Part shown: piece after piece, positions 42,412 to 51,573 of the stretch
How positions within the stretch are numbered: position 1 is the first letter of the stretch
Layout: each line of letters starts with the position of its first letter
Assembly: GCF_000813325.1 (NCBI RefSeq)
Contig: NZ_BBQE01000007.1
Length of the DNA stretch: 64,000 nt
Direction: 5' to 3' (one strand)
Source: Sulfurospirillum cavolei
Lineage (GTDB): Bacteria; Campylobacterota; Campylobacteria; Campylobacterales; Sulfurospirillaceae
Translations under genes and position numbers: made by a program
The notes under the pieces: generated by a model
Told to the model about the DNA's origin: nothing
Databases searched by the model: none
Seen by the model: only the letters and a program-made list of their open reading frames with translations

Positions 42412-43745
42412 ATCCGCTTCGCACCCTTCCTAAAGTCGACAAATGCCTAGCGCATCCCGTGCTACAAGGACTTAACGAACATCTTTTGGTACAGATTATT
42501 CGTCAAAAGATCGACGATTTGCGCGCAAAACTGATCAATCAAACGGTTCACGGTTTTGACGAAGAGGCGTTAATCCGCTCCATCAAAGCGGCTTACGACG
42601 AAGCGTTAGAGCCTTCGTTAAAACCGCTCATCAATGCAACCGGCGTCATTTTACACACCAATATGGGCAGAAGCCTTATCTCTAAAACGCTCTTAAATCG
42701 TGCGAGCGAAGTTATTTGCAACTACTCCAATTTAGAATACGACTTGGAGCTCGGATGCCGCGGCGAACGTTACGAGCATGTCGGAAATCATCTCAAACGC
42801 CTTTTGAACGTTGAGGACGTTCTCATCGTCAACAACAACGCCGCCGCCGTTTTCTTGGTACTCAACACCTTCGCTCAAAATAAAGAAGTCGTGGTTTCCC
42901 GCGGCGAATTGGTCGAAATCGGAGGAAGTTTTCGCATTCCCGAAGTCATGAAGCAAAGCGGTGCGATTTTATGTGAAGTGGGTGCGACCAATAAAACGAA
43001 AATCCTTGACTATGCCGATGCCATCAACGACCGTACGGCGATGTTGATGAAAGTGCATCAGTCTAACTTTTCGATGGAAGGATTTAGCGAAAGCGTCGAT
43101 TACGAAAGCCTGCGACATCTTGCCGCCAACCGCGGTCTTTTGGACTACTACGATCTTGGAAGCGGGTATGTTCCCAAACTGCCTTATCACCTAGGCAACC
43201 GCGAACATTCGCTCTCGCAAATTCTGACATGTCAGCCCTCTTTAATCAGCTTTAGCGGCGACAAGCTCTTTGGAAGCGTGCAAGCGGGCATTATCGCCGG
43301 ACGCACGGATTTGATCGCCGCATTGAAAAAAAACCAACTCTTACGCATGCTTCGCGTCGATAAAATCACCTTGAGTTTGCTCGAAGAGAGCATCAAAGCC
43401 TATTTGCAAGAAGCCTACGAAGAGATCCCGACGCTTTGGCTTCTTTTCCGTAGCGTCGAAGAGCTTAAAAAACGCGCCGCTTTCGTGCGGAACAAAGTCG
43501 GCAAAACGCTTTGCGAGGTCGTGGAAAGCGAAACCTATATGGGCGGAGGCACTCTTCCCAACCGACGTTTTCCTACCGTCGCCTTACGTATCAAAGGAAA
43601 AGCAACGCATTTAGAGCGTGCTTTTCGCGAAAAGCACGTGATCGGCCGCATCGAAAACGACGCGTTTTTACTCGATTTTCGTACGATATTGCCGAGTAAC
43701 GAAGCACGCCTTATCACGATTATTACCACACTTTTAGGACGTTAA
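42408..43745 (+). CDS. selA: L-seryl-tRNA(Sec) selenium transferase
   Basis: 445 residues with the SelA pattern: LKPLINATGVILHTNMGRSL near residue 75, LEYDLELGCRGERYEHV, and the PLP-lysine motif SFSGDKLFGSVQAGI (Lys about 286). It converts Ser-tRNA(Sec) to Sec-tRNA(Sec) with selenophosphate from SelD. It directly abuts selB and overlaps the response regulator, so the group is one operon divergent from fdh. Confidence 0.96.
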   Translation: MNPLRTLPKVDKCLAHPVLQGLNEHLLVQIIRQKIDDLRAKLINQTVHGFDEEALIRSIKAAYDEALEPSLKPLINATGVILHTNMGRSLISKTLLNRASEVICNYSNLEYDLELGCRGERYEHVGNHLKRLLNVEDVLIVNNNAAAVFLVLNTFAQNKEVVVSRGELVEIGGSFRIPEVMKQSGAILCEVGATNKTKILDYADAINDRTAMLMKVHQSNFSMEGFSESVDYESLRHLAANRGLLDYYDLGSGYVPKLPYHLGNREHSLSQILTCQPSLISFSGDKLFGSVQAGIIAGRTDLIAALKKNQLLRMLRVDKITLSLLEESIKAYLQEAYEEIPTLWLLFRSVEELKKRAAFVRNKVGKTLCEVVESETYMGGGTLPNRRFPTVALRIKGKATHLERAFREKHVIGRIENDAFLLDFRTILPSNEARLITIITTLLGR

Positions 43746-45581
43746 ATGGAGTATATCATCGTCGGAACCGCCGGTCACGTCGACCACGGTAAAACGGCTC
43801 TTATTACCGCACTGACGGGATTTGAGGGCGATAGTTTAGAAGAAGAAAAACGCCGCGGAATTACCATCAACCTGAGCTTTTCTTCCATGCACAACGACAC
43901 GACCAACGTTGCGTTTATCGACGTACCTGGGCATGAAAAACTGTTAAAAAATATGATCGCCGGAGCTTTCGGATTTGATGCGGGACTGGTCGTCATCGAC
44001 GCCAATGAAGGTATGATGCCCCAAACCAAAGAGCATTTGGAGATTCTCAATCTCTTAGGGCTTAAACACATCGTCGTCGCTTTGAGCAAAAAAGACCTAG
44101 CTTCCGGCGAAACGCTTGCGCTTCGACGCGAAGAGATCGAAAGCTATTTTGAAACGCTCAAACACCTTCAACTAAGGGCTATCGTTCCAGTAAGCATTTA
44201 TGAACCTTCCTCGATCGAGACACTTAAAAACACCCTCTTTGCCTTGCCTTGCGAGCCCAAAAAAAGTAACGGTCTGTTTCGCTACTACGTCGATCGCTCG
44301 TTTTCGATCGCGGGAGCCGGAACCGTCGTGACCGGAACGGTTCTAGACGGAACGATCAAAGTCGGCGAGAAACTCTACGCTCCCGAAATCGATAAAGAAT
44401 TTACCGTCAGAAACCTCCAAGTCCACGAGCAAGACGTTGCCGAAGCGTTTAGTTCGCAACGAACCGCGATTAACATTCAAAGCGCGCAAAAAGCCTCGTT
44501 TGAAAAAGGCTTGCTCTTTTGTAAAAAAGGGTTTATCCGAGGATTCGACGTTGCCGACGTGTGGGTTGAAAGTATCGGCGGACACACGCTCAAACACAAC
44601 GCCAAACTCAACCTTTTCGTCGGAACCAAGCAAGTCGAGGCACGGCTTTTGAGCTACGAAAACGAAGAGAGTTTTACACAAGGCTACGCGAAACTGCACT
44701 TTAATAAAACACTCTTTTTGGTCTACGGCGAACCTTTTATCTTGGCGATCGGAGGGCGAACGGTCGGCGGCGGACGCGTGCTCAATCCTATCAACGACCC
44801 GATGAAGAAAAAAGCGAAGCTGGAACTGCTTCACGCCTTACATGTCAAAGATTACCGAAGTGCTTTTTCCCTTTTGGTTGAGATGCACAAACACGGTTTC
44901 GGGCTCATCTCTTCCAACCAACGCTTCGGACTCAACCATGACGAAGCTATCGAGATTGCCGACGCAATGGAAGGTATTTTCGTCGATCAAAAAGGCTTGG
45001 TACTCTACCCCGATTCGATTCGATCGGAACTTGAGGGGATTATCAAAACGATCTACGCTAAAAACGCCTATGCGCTTCTTTCTGCAAGCTCCATTTCGCT
45101 CAAACTCAAATGGGCAAGTACGGCACTCGTGGAGAGCGTTTTACAACAACTCTGCGACGAGGGCGTGCTGGATTTCGTCGGCGGCGTCTATAAAAACGCA
45201 CAAATCGATATCGACAATATCGAAGCCTTGATCGAAGAAAAACTCTACGCAATTTTGGAAAAATCGGCATTCACGCCCGACGCGCCGTACAATATCTACG
45301 ATGCACTCGATATCGACCGAAAAATGGGCGACGATGCGCTTAAAAGCCTCACGCGCGCAAAAAAAGTGGTTCGTTTGGAACACAACCTTTTCGTTACCGC
45401 TGCGGCCTTAAGTACGATGGTTAAAAATATGCGAGACATTATGCGCAACGAAAAAGGGATCGATATTAAATCCTTTAAAGAACATTTTGAAATGAGCCGT
45501 AAATATTTGATCGCTTACCTTGACTATCTCGATAACTTTGACGACGTTAAAAAAGAGGACACGCGAAGAATTTTAATCTAA
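43746..45581 (+). CDS. selB: Selenocysteine-specific elongation factor
   Basis: 611 residues: GTPase domain with G1 GTAGHVDHGKTALITALTG, G3 DVPGHEKLLKNM and G4 SKKD; EF-Tu-like beta domains to about 340; and winged-helix domains at the C-terminus that bind SECIS RNA. The ATG follows the selA stop with no gap. It delivers Sec-tRNA(Sec) to the UGA codon of fdhA at 35439. No tRNA-Sec gene is visible near it. Confidence 0.96.
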   Translation: MEYIIVGTAGHVDHGKTALITALTGFEGDSLEEEKRRGITINLSFSSMHNDTTNVAFIDVPGHEKLLKNMIAGAFGFDAGLVVIDANEGMMPQTKEHLEILNLLGLKHIVVALSKKDLASGETLALRREEIESYFETLKHLQLRAIVPVSIYEPSSIETLKNTLFALPCEPKKSNGLFRYYVDRSFSIAGAGTVVTGTVLDGTIKVGEKLYAPEIDKEFTVRNLQVHEQDVAEAFSSQRTAINIQSAQKASFEKGLLFCKKGFIRGFDVADVWVESIGGHTLKHNAKLNLFVGTKQVEARLLSYENEESFTQGYAKLHFNKTLFLVYGEPFILAIGGRTVGGGRVLNPINDPMKKKAKLELLHALHVKDYRSAFSLLVEMHKHGFGLISSNQRFGLNHDEAIEIADAMEGIFVDQKGLVLYPDSIRSELEGIIKTIYAKNAYALLSASSISLKLKWASTALVESVLQQLCDEGVLDFVGGVYKNAQIDIDNIEALIEEKLYAILEKSAFTPDAPYNIYDALDIDRKMGDDALKSLTRAKKVVRLEHNLFVTAAALSTMVKNMRDIMRNEKGIDIKSFKEHFEMSRKYLIAYLDYLDNFDDVKKEDTRRILI

Positions 45582-45596
45582 AAACAGGAGGAGCCG

Positions 45597-47579
45597 ATGG
45601 GGTATATCGTCAACAAAGTACTGTTTAAATATCTCGTATGGCTTTTTTCATGCTTTATCGCAAGCGGGATTCTCGTAATCGGCGTGCATGAGTTTTTTCA
45701 TACGCTCTCACGTACGCTCGATCGCAAATCAGACAACTTGCGTCAAAAAATCGACATTACCCGCTTCTTACTCGAAGACGTCCATCGGCTTCAAATCAGT
45801 TTCTTAGGACTTTCCGCCGCAACCAAAACCGAAAAACAACGCCTCGAAATCGCGGCATCAATCGAAGCGACCTTGGATCGTCTTCTTGAAAAAAACACGA
45901 CCCTCATGCAAGGCGGAACGCTGAGTATCCCTTTGTCGCACAACAGCACGCAAAGCGTTACCAAAACCTATACGCCTTCGCTCTCTTTAGGTTCGCCGCA
46001 AACGCTCTTATTTCATCACGGAGAACTTCGGGAAAAATTACGCCGTATTTTAGAACTCTTAGAGACGCGCGATCGCTATTTTGCGCAAAATCATCCCGAC
46101 CTCAATACCTTGGCATTTCACATTCGAGGCGAAAACCAAGTCGTCTCTTCACTCCTTAGCCGTTACGAAATCGAAGTCGAAACCGCGCTAGAGATCGAAA
46201 ATCGCTATCTTGAATCGTTTCAAGAACAAAAAGCGCGCGAAGATCGCTACTACTATGCCGGAGAAATCATTCTGATCGCACTCACGCTCGTCCTTGTCTC
46301 TTTTTTAATTTATAAAATCGTTTTACAGATCATTCAACTCTACAAAGAGCTGGAAAATAGACTTTACGTCGATCATCTGACCAAACTTTACAACCGAACC
46401 GCTCTTTTAAGAGACATCGCGCTTGTGCATTCACCCGCCGTTTTACTGATCGATATTAACGCTTTTCGGACGATCAACGAACTCTACGGCGTGGAAGTCG
46501 GTAACGAAGTCTTGGTACTTTTTTCCACGCTGCTGCAAGAGTTTACGAAACGTCACCGTTTGGATCTTTACCGACTTTCCGGAGACGAATTCGTCATTTT
46601 ACGCTCCGATAGCTCCTACGATAGCGATACATGTTCTAAAATGATCGAAAAACTTCTTACCCGCGTCAAAGAGTATACGATCCGCGTACGATCGCTCAAA
46701 GAGCCTCTTTATCTTGATATTTGCATCGGCGTTTCGTTCGAGAAAGAGAACTTACTCGGCACTGCCGACATTGCGCTGAACGAAGCGAAAAAGACGCACA
46801 CGCATGTCGTCTTTTACCGCGATATTCACGCCATCAAACAAGAGATAGAAAAAGACGTTTATTGGAAAAAGAAGATCGCACGCGGAATCGAATGCGATCT
46901 TTTCATGCCTTTTTTTCAACCCATCGTCGCCGCAAACGGAAAAATCGTCAAATACGAAGCATTGATGCGCCTGCAAGACGATGAAGATCCAACACGTTTT
47001 TACGCTCCGAACGATTTTTTGGAAACGGCGATTAAAACCCATCAATACTCCGAAATTTCGCGTATGATGCTCTTTAAAAGCATCGATATTGCCGCAAAAA
47101 CGCGTACATGTATCTCGCTCAATATGAGTTATTTAGACCTGATCAATACCCCGTTTTGCAAAGAACTTTACGAGCGTATCGAAGCAACCGCTACGGGCGA
47201 GTTGCTGGTCGTCGAGTTTTTAGAATCCCAAGGCGTTCAAAATTATGCCACGGTTCAAGCTTTCGTACAAAAATTTAGAACTTTGGGCGTTCGTTTTGCC
47301 ATCGACGATTTTGGATCGGGCTACTCCAATTACGCTTACGTTTTCGAGTTGTCTCCCGATTTTATCAAAATCGACGGCTCGTTGATTCAGCATATCGCGC
47401 ACGATCCAAAAGCCCTTGCTTTGGTACAGGCGATCGTTTTATTTTCTCAAAAAATCGGCATTCAAACGGTCGCGGAATTTGTCTATGCCCAAGAAGTGTA
47501 CGAAGAGGCGTTAGCGCTTCAAATCGATCTTTTTCAAGGCTATTATTTCGGTAAACCCGAAAAGGCGTTTCGCCCTTAA
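45597..47579 (+). CDS. Membrane GGDEF-EAL protein
   Basis: 660 residues: two membrane helices (about 8-28 and 225-243) around a periplasmic sensor, a GGDEF domain whose motif reads SGDEF (about residue 327), and an EAL domain with EALMRLQ (about 452) and DDFGSGYSN. The first glycine of GGDEF is serine, so cyclase activity may be weak or absent, while the EAL motifs look intact; it may mainly degrade c-di-GMP. AGGAGGAGCC precedes the start, 15 bases after selB. Confidence 0.9.
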   Translation: MGYIVNKVLFKYLVWLFSCFIASGILVIGVHEFFHTLSRTLDRKSDNLRQKIDITRFLLEDVHRLQISFLGLSAATKTEKQRLEIAASIEATLDRLLEKNTTLMQGGTLSIPLSHNSTQSVTKTYTPSLSLGSPQTLLFHHGELREKLRRILELLETRDRYFAQNHPDLNTLAFHIRGENQVVSSLLSRYEIEVETALEIENRYLESFQEQKAREDRYYYAGEIILIALTLVLVSFLIYKIVLQIIQLYKELENRLYVDHLTKLYNRTALLRDIALVHSPAVLLIDINAFRTINELYGVEVGNEVLVLFSTLLQEFTKRHRLDLYRLSGDEFVILRSDSSYDSDTCSKMIEKLLTRVKEYTIRVRSLKEPLYLDICIGVSFEKENLLGTADIALNEAKKTHTHVVFYRDIHAIKQEIEKDVYWKKKIARGIECDLFMPFFQPIVAANGKIVKYEALMRLQDDEDPTRFYAPNDFLETAIKTHQYSEISRMMLFKSIDIAAKTRTCISLNMSYLDLINTPFCKELYERIEATATGELLVVEFLESQGVQNYATVQAFVQKFRTLGVRFAIDDFGSGYSNYAYVFELSPDFIKIDGSLIQHIAHDPKALALVQAIVLFSQKIGIQTVAEFVYAQEVYEEALALQIDLFQGYYFGKPEKAFRP

Positions 47580-47584
47580 GGGTA

Positions 47585-48103
47585 CTATTTTTCCTTATTT
47601 TGAAGACACTTTTCGCACTTTTCCCGCTCCCACTTATGCTTCATTCCTTTGATATAAACGATCAAAATAAAAAAGAGCGCGGAGGTAATGCCCAACACGA
47701 ACAATAAATAGGTCTCGGAAGGATCGGTCTCCAACAAAATGAGCTTTCGCACCAATACGACGAACGAAATTTCAAGAAAGGTCACCGCGTAGTCGAAACC
47801 GTCTTGAATAAAAAGCGTCTTTACGATCGCCAAGACGATCAAAATAAACAAACCGTCCGTCAAAATAATCTTCATCGAATTAAAATCGAGCGCACCTTGG
47901 GAAATCGTAAACGATACCATTTTATAGCCCAGACTAATGAAACATTGTCCCAAATAGACGATCATCATCACGATAAAAATATACCGTGCGATATTTAAAA
48001 TATTGAGCAACAAATTTTCGACGTTGATCTCCAAAAACTGATTGAGCGCAAACACTTTGCTTGAGAGATTTTTCGCTTCGTGTTCCGTTTGATGTTCTTC
48101 CAT
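47585..48103 (-). CDS. PsiE-like membrane protein
   Basis: 172 residues from ATG 48103 (AGGGAAAAGT before it). Four membrane helices (ARYIFIVMMIVYLGQCFISL; GLFILIVLAIVKTLF; FLEISFVVLVRKLIL; YLLFVLGITSALFFILIVY) and the VRKLILLE motif fit the PsiE (phosphate-starvation-inducible E) family, function unknown. The cytosolic tail is charged and has two Cys (CEKCLQNKEK). Stands alone, convergent to the GGDEF-EAL gene. Confidence 0.75.
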   Translation of the reverse strand: MEEHQTEHEAKNLSSKVFALNQFLEINVENLLLNILNIARYIFIVMMIVYLGQCFISLGYKMVSFTISQGALDFNSMKIILTDGLFILIVLAIVKTLFIQDGFDYAVTFLEISFVVLVRKLILLETDPSETYLLFVLGITSALFFILIVYIKGMKHKWEREKCEKCLQNKEK

Positions 48104-48209
48104 ACTTTTCCCTATCCGTAAAATTCGGCGCAATTATAGTACAATTTAAAGAAGAAGACGTTACATGTCAACCGAAAAGTGACGTTTTTGTTTTATTTTT
48201 AGAATGGTC

Positions 48210-48238
48210 TTGACATTACTACTAATTAGTAATATAAT
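48210..48238 (+). promoter_or_regulatory. marR promoter with internal operator
   Basis: TTGACA (48210-48215) and TATAAT (48233-48238) with a 17-base spacer make a near-perfect sigma-70 promoter. The palindrome TACTAATTAGTA (48220-48231) fills the spacer and recurs before the yceI-type gene, so it is probably the MarR operator. Confidence 0.8.
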
Positions 48239-48257
48239 TTCGCCAAAGGAAGGAAAA

Positions 48258-48713
48258 ATGAAACTACGTTCAGGCGTCAAAAGTTACGGAGAGCGCACCG
48301 ATAAAAGCATGCAAACATGGATTCAAATCCTGCGCGCATTTCAAAAAATCCGTGCCAAAGAGTTGAAATACATCAACGCATCCGGTTTAAGTATGAACCA
48401 GTTTGAAATTTTGGAAGTCCTGTACCATCGCGGCGATTTACCGATAGGTTCTATCACAAAGTTGATTATGAGCACTCCGGGAAACGTCACCGTGGTTGTC
48501 AAAAATCTTACTCGAGACGGCCTTGTACAAACGCTTCCGTCCCTTGAAGATAGCCGCGTGCGTATCGTATGCATTACCGAAAACGGACGCGCACTCATCG
48601 GCGGTATGTTTACCGAGCACGCAGCCAATCTTAAGAGTTATTTTGACGTTTTGAGCGATGAAGAGTTGGTCACGTTATACGACCTGTTACGAAAACTGCA
48701 AAAAGCGCAATAG
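48258..48713 (+). CDS. MarR-family transcriptional regulator
   Basis: 151 residues from ATG 48258 (AAAGGAAGGAAAA before it). Winged-helix features: LSMNQFEILEVLYHRGDLPIG, ITKLIMSTPGNVTVVVKNLT as the recognition region, and the wing SLEDSRVRIVCITENGRAL. The palindrome in its own promoter and the second copy before the next gene suggest autoregulation and control of the YceI-type gene. The effector is unknown. Confidence 0.9.
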   Translation: MKLRSGVKSYGERTDKSMQTWIQILRAFQKIRAKELKYINASGLSMNQFEILEVLYHRGDLPIGSITKLIMSTPGNVTVVVKNLTRDGLVQTLPSLEDSRVRIVCITENGRALIGGMFTEHAANLKSYFDVLSDEELVTLYDLLRKLQKAQ

Positions 48714-48748
48714 ACTTCGTGTAAGTCAGCTATTTTTTTGCTCTAATA

Positions 48749-48762
48749 TTACTAATTAGTAA
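48749..48762. promoter_or_regulatory. Second MarR operator, before the YceI-type gene
   Basis: TTACTAATTAGTAA, a perfect 14-bp palindrome sharing TACTAATTAGTA with the marR promoter, 14 bases before the YceI-type ATG at 48776. Confidence 0.7.
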
Positions 48763-48775
48763 AAAAGGAATCCTT

Positions 48776-49342
48776 ATGAAAATCAAAACCTTACTCGCAA
48801 GCTCTTTCTTGGCAGGCGCTGCCCTCTTTGCCGGAAATTACAACGTCGATCCTAGCCATTCCAGTGCGGATTTTAGCGTCAAACACGCGATGATTTCAAC
48901 CGTCAAAGGCAATTTTGCGACTTTTAACGGAAGCTTTGTTTACGATGAAGCCGGCAAAACGCTTCAATCGCTCAACGGAACGATTCAAGCCGCCTCCATC
49001 GATACCGGTATCAAAGACAGAGACGATCACCTCCGTTCCGCCGATCTTTTCGATGTTGCAAAGTATCCGACGATCACCTTTACGCTTGATGAAATCAAAG
49101 GCGACAAAGCCTACGGCAAACTCACGATGAAAGGGGTGACCAAAGCCGTTGTGTTAGCTTACGAAAACGGCGGAGCCGCAACCGATCTTTACGGCAACAA
49201 ACGCGTAGGACTTGGGCTTAGCGGAAAAATCAACCGATCAGACTTTGGTATTACGTGGAACAAAGCCCTTGAAACGGGCGGTGTCATCGTAGGCGAAGAG
49301 GTTAAAATCGACGTTGCGTTAGAAGGCATTTTGCAAAAATAG
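48776..49342 (+). CDS. YceI-family periplasmic protein
   Basis: 188 residues with a signal peptide (IKTLLASSFLAGAALFAGN) and the YceI lipocalin-like pattern: YNVDPSHSSADFSVKHAMIS, DTGIKDRDDHLRSADLFD, LTMKGVTKAV, and GLSGKINRSDFGI. Members bind isoprenoid or amphiphilic ligands in the periplasm and often respond to acid or base stress. It shares an operator palindrome with the MarR gene just upstream. AAGGAATCCTT precedes the start. Confidence 0.93.
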   Translation: MKIKTLLASSFLAGAALFAGNYNVDPSHSSADFSVKHAMISTVKGNFATFNGSFVYDEAGKTLQSLNGTIQAASIDTGIKDRDDHLRSADLFDVAKYPTITFTLDEIKGDKAYGKLTMKGVTKAVVLAYENGGAATDLYGNKRVGLGLSGKINRSDFGITWNKALETGGVIVGEEVKIDVALEGILQK

Positions 49343-49370
49343 TTTTCCTCATTATTTAAAAAGTACTAAA

Positions 49371-49443
49371 AGTGCGCGGGTTCTGCTGAAGAGAACCCCG
49401 TGTTAACGTCGTGTTTAAAGCTTTGCTTTAAAAGCGTGTCACA
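49371..49443. repeat. Inverted partial copy of the 92-bp repeat
   Basis: Read on the minus strand, TGTGACACGCTTTTAAAGC to GGGTTCTCTTCAGCAGAACC matches the units at 19294-19661, about 73 of 92 bases. It shows the family is dispersed in intergenic regions, here between the YceI-type and pirin genes. Confidence 0.7.
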
Positions 49444-49469
49444 ATAGTTTACATGTAAAGGAGTCAACC

Positions 49470-50177
49470 ATGGCATTTACGATTCATAAAGCCAACCAAA
49501 GAGGCAAAGCGGAGCATGGTTGGCTTCACAGCCGTTTTAGTTTTTCCTTCGCGGAATATTACGACCCCGCACGCATGGGATTTGGTGTGCTTCGCGTCAT
49601 CAACGACGACGTTATCGAAGAAGGCAAGGGCTTTAGCATGCATCCGCATCGCGATATGGAGATCGTTTCCATCGTGACGCAAGGCGTTCTTATTCATCAA
49701 GACTCGGAGGGAAACCGCGGCGAAATTCATGCGGGCGAAATTCAGTATATGAGTGCGGGGAGCGGTGTCTTACACTCCGAATTTGCTTCCGAAAAAGGCA
49801 AAGCGGCCTTATTTCAAATCTGGATTCAACCCGATCGAAAAGGAGCTCAACCCCTTTACGCGCAACGCGATTTTCGCAACGACATACGTCCCGATCGCTG
49901 GTTAACGCTGGTTTCGCCCAACGGCGAAGATCGCTCCATCGCGATTCGCCAAGACGCATTGATCAAAACGGCACACCTTAACGAGGGACAGACCCTTCTT
50001 CTTGCTTCATCGGCACCCAATCGCGGCAGGCTCATTTTTATCGTCGAGGGAAGCGTTGAAATCGAAGGCGTTTTACTGGAAGCGCGAGACGAAGTGCAGA
50101 TTACCGAGGATAAAACGTACGAAATCAAAGCGATTCAATCCGCGCGGATCCTTCTCTTTGACGTAGCGATGCTTTAA
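49470..50177 (+). CDS. Pirin-family protein (YhhW-like)
   Basis: 235 residues of the bicupin pirin family: SFSFAEYYDPARMGFG, the metal-binding HPHRDMEIVS (His residues about 57-59), and GSGVLHSEFA with further ligands. YhhW-like pirins act as quercetin dioxygenases or redox-linked regulators; the role here is unknown. AAAGGAG precedes the ATG, itself preceded by a TTACATGTAA palindrome. Confidence 0.93.
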   Translation: MAFTIHKANQRGKAEHGWLHSRFSFSFAEYYDPARMGFGVLRVINDDVIEEGKGFSMHPHRDMEIVSIVTQGVLIHQDSEGNRGEIHAGEIQYMSAGSGVLHSEFASEKGKAALFQIWIQPDRKGAQPLYAQRDFRNDIRPDRWLTLVSPNGEDRSIAIRQDALIKTAHLNEGQTLLLASSAPNRGRLIFIVEGSVEIEGVLLEARDEVQITEDKTYEIKAIQSARILLFDVAML

Positions 50178-50182
50178 AACGT

Positions 50183-50263
50183 TTAGCGTGCAAGCACGAT
50201 ACAAGTTGCGATCAAAGCGATAATCTCCGGGGCATATTTGACGTAAGTGATCCAAACACGCAT
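50183..50263 (-). CDS. Possible 26-residue membrane peptide
   Basis: A short frame MRVWITYVKYAPEII followed by a hydrophobic stretch (ALIATCIVLAR). AAGGATATGCT is well placed before the ATG. The composition fits a single-pass membrane peptide. No homologue is recognised and the call rests only on the ribosome-binding site and hydrophobicity. Confidence 0.35.
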   Translation of the reverse strand: MRVWITYVKYAPEIIALIATCIVLAR

Positions 50264-50316
50264 AGCATATCCTTTTGTTTTTGCGTACGCTAAGCATTTT
50301 TAGTTCCGTAGCATTC

Positions 50317-51291
50317 TTACATGTAAAGCGAATATGCCTTAATTTTGTCCTGAAGTTTCGAAGCTAAGTAGGTATGCGCATACCCCAATTCATGTAAAAT
50401 GAGTTGCGCTTCTTCAAGGTAGGCACGTTTTTTGAGGCTATCCCAATGTTTGGGAGGCTCGTTTAAATTGACGATGCGATCGGCAAGTTTCACCAAAGCA
50501 ACGCAGTTTTGACGTTTTTTCAAGTGATCGAGGCTCTTGCGCATTTGCGCCTCTTTAGAAGGCAAGTTTTTATCTTTCGTCAGCGCGTGTACGCCTTTGG
50601 CGATGACTTCTTTATGTCCGGCAATAGGACTCTCTTTCGTAATGCAAGTCGTCGTATCTTCGTTCACGTCGTGTAAAAGCGCACACGCGATCGCTACGTT
50701 ATGTTCGTCGTAACTCAAAGGCTCACGCGAAAAGGCGTTGATGACCTCTGCCGTCACGCTTAAAAGATGCACGGCATAAGGCAAACCGTGGGGTGTTTTT
50801 TGCTCACCGTGGGCTTTTAGGGCAAACGCGAGATTTTCGCGAAAATCGTCCACGTTAAAAAGCTCTTGCGGCAAAAAAACTTCCTTCGGCGTTGCTAAGG
50901 ACAAGGTCGGCGATTTGTCTTTTTGCATTGCGGCATAATGCTCTTTTTTCTCCAACGTATCGAAAAAGAGCAGATAATTTCCCCGATCGGTAACGAGTTC
51001 CAACTCCTCAAAATGTTCCCAACCGCTCTCACTAACGTACAGGCGGCACTCTTTAAGGACGTGAAACGTTCCGCTAAGCGGATGCAAAACCTTAGACGGC
51101 GGCAAAGGGATAGTGTCGCAGTAAAACGACTCTATATAGCCCATTGCACCGCCTTCGGTCTCAAAAGAAAACGTAACGCTTTTCGTACGCCCTTCAACCT
51201 CGTAAGCCAACTCGACGAGATTGTTTAACATGTAAACTGCCGCAATGCGACGCTCTTTCAGCTCATTGAGATAGGGCCAAACTTGTTTCAT
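50317..51291 (-). CDS. HD-domain hydrolase, RelA/SpoT (p)ppGpp-hydrolase-like
   Basis: 324 residues from ATG 51291 (GAGG before it). Residues about 170-320 resemble the SpoT/MESH1 HD domain: FALKAHGEQKTPHGLPYAVH (20), CALLHDVNEDTT (HDxxEDT, about 207-213) and LVKLADRIVNL. These motifs bind Mn and hydrolyse (p)ppGpp in that family. The N-terminal 150 residues are unrelated to the synthetase domain and unrecognised. Whether it hydrolyses alarmones is inference. Confidence 0.75.
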   Translation of the reverse strand: MKQVWPYLNELKERRIAAVYMLNNLVELAYEVEGRTKSVTFSFETEGGAMGYIESFYCDTIPLPPSKVLHPLSGTFHVLKECRLYVSESGWEHFEELELVTDRGNYLLFFDTLEKKEHYAAMQKDKSPTLSLATPKEVFLPQELFNVDDFRENLAFALKAHGEQKTPHGLPYAVHLLSVTAEVINAFSREPLSYDEHNVAIACALLHDVNEDTTTCITKESPIAGHKEVIAKGVHALTKDKNLPSKEAQMRKSLDHLKKRQNCVALVKLADRIVNLNEPPKHWDSLKKRAYLEEAQLILHELGYAHTYLASKLQDKIKAYSLYM

Positions 51292-51307
51292 CGTTGTACC
51301 TCGAAAC

Positions 51308-51514
51308 TTACTTTTTGCATAGCTCGTTAAACCATTGTTCGTTTTCGTGCGAACGGTTGGACTTGGAGCGGAGAAGGTTTTCTTTGATCGACGCCAAATC
51401 GTCGATCTCCAAAAATTCAAGCATCGCAAAAGACGTTATCGGCGCATTCGGGTCGGACTCGATCAGCGTTTCAATATCACGAATTAGTTGCGTTTTATCG
51501 GCGTTCTCAGCCAT
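51308..51514 (-). CDS. Hypothetical 68-residue protein
   Basis: Start at 51514 with AAAGG eight bases upstream, rather than the frame to 51559. The product is acidic and helical (MAENADKTQLIRDIETLIES; MLEFLEIDDLASIKENLL) with no membrane segment or Cys motif apart from one near the end. It precedes the HD hydrolase by 16 bases and is probably cotranscribed with it. Family not recognised. Confidence 0.7.
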   Translation of the reverse strand: MAENADKTQLIRDIETLIESDPNAPITSFAMLEFLEIDDLASIKENLLRSKSNRSHENEQWFNELCKK

Positions 51515-51573
51515 TCGTTGACCTTTTGTTAACAAAATATGATAAAAATTATTGTACAATACCTAACATTTCA

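Noticed and set aside
42100..46000. tRNA-Sec gene near selA and selB
   Set aside because: No cloverleaf with a UCA anticodon is visible; the only tRNA I find is serine at 60559-60646.
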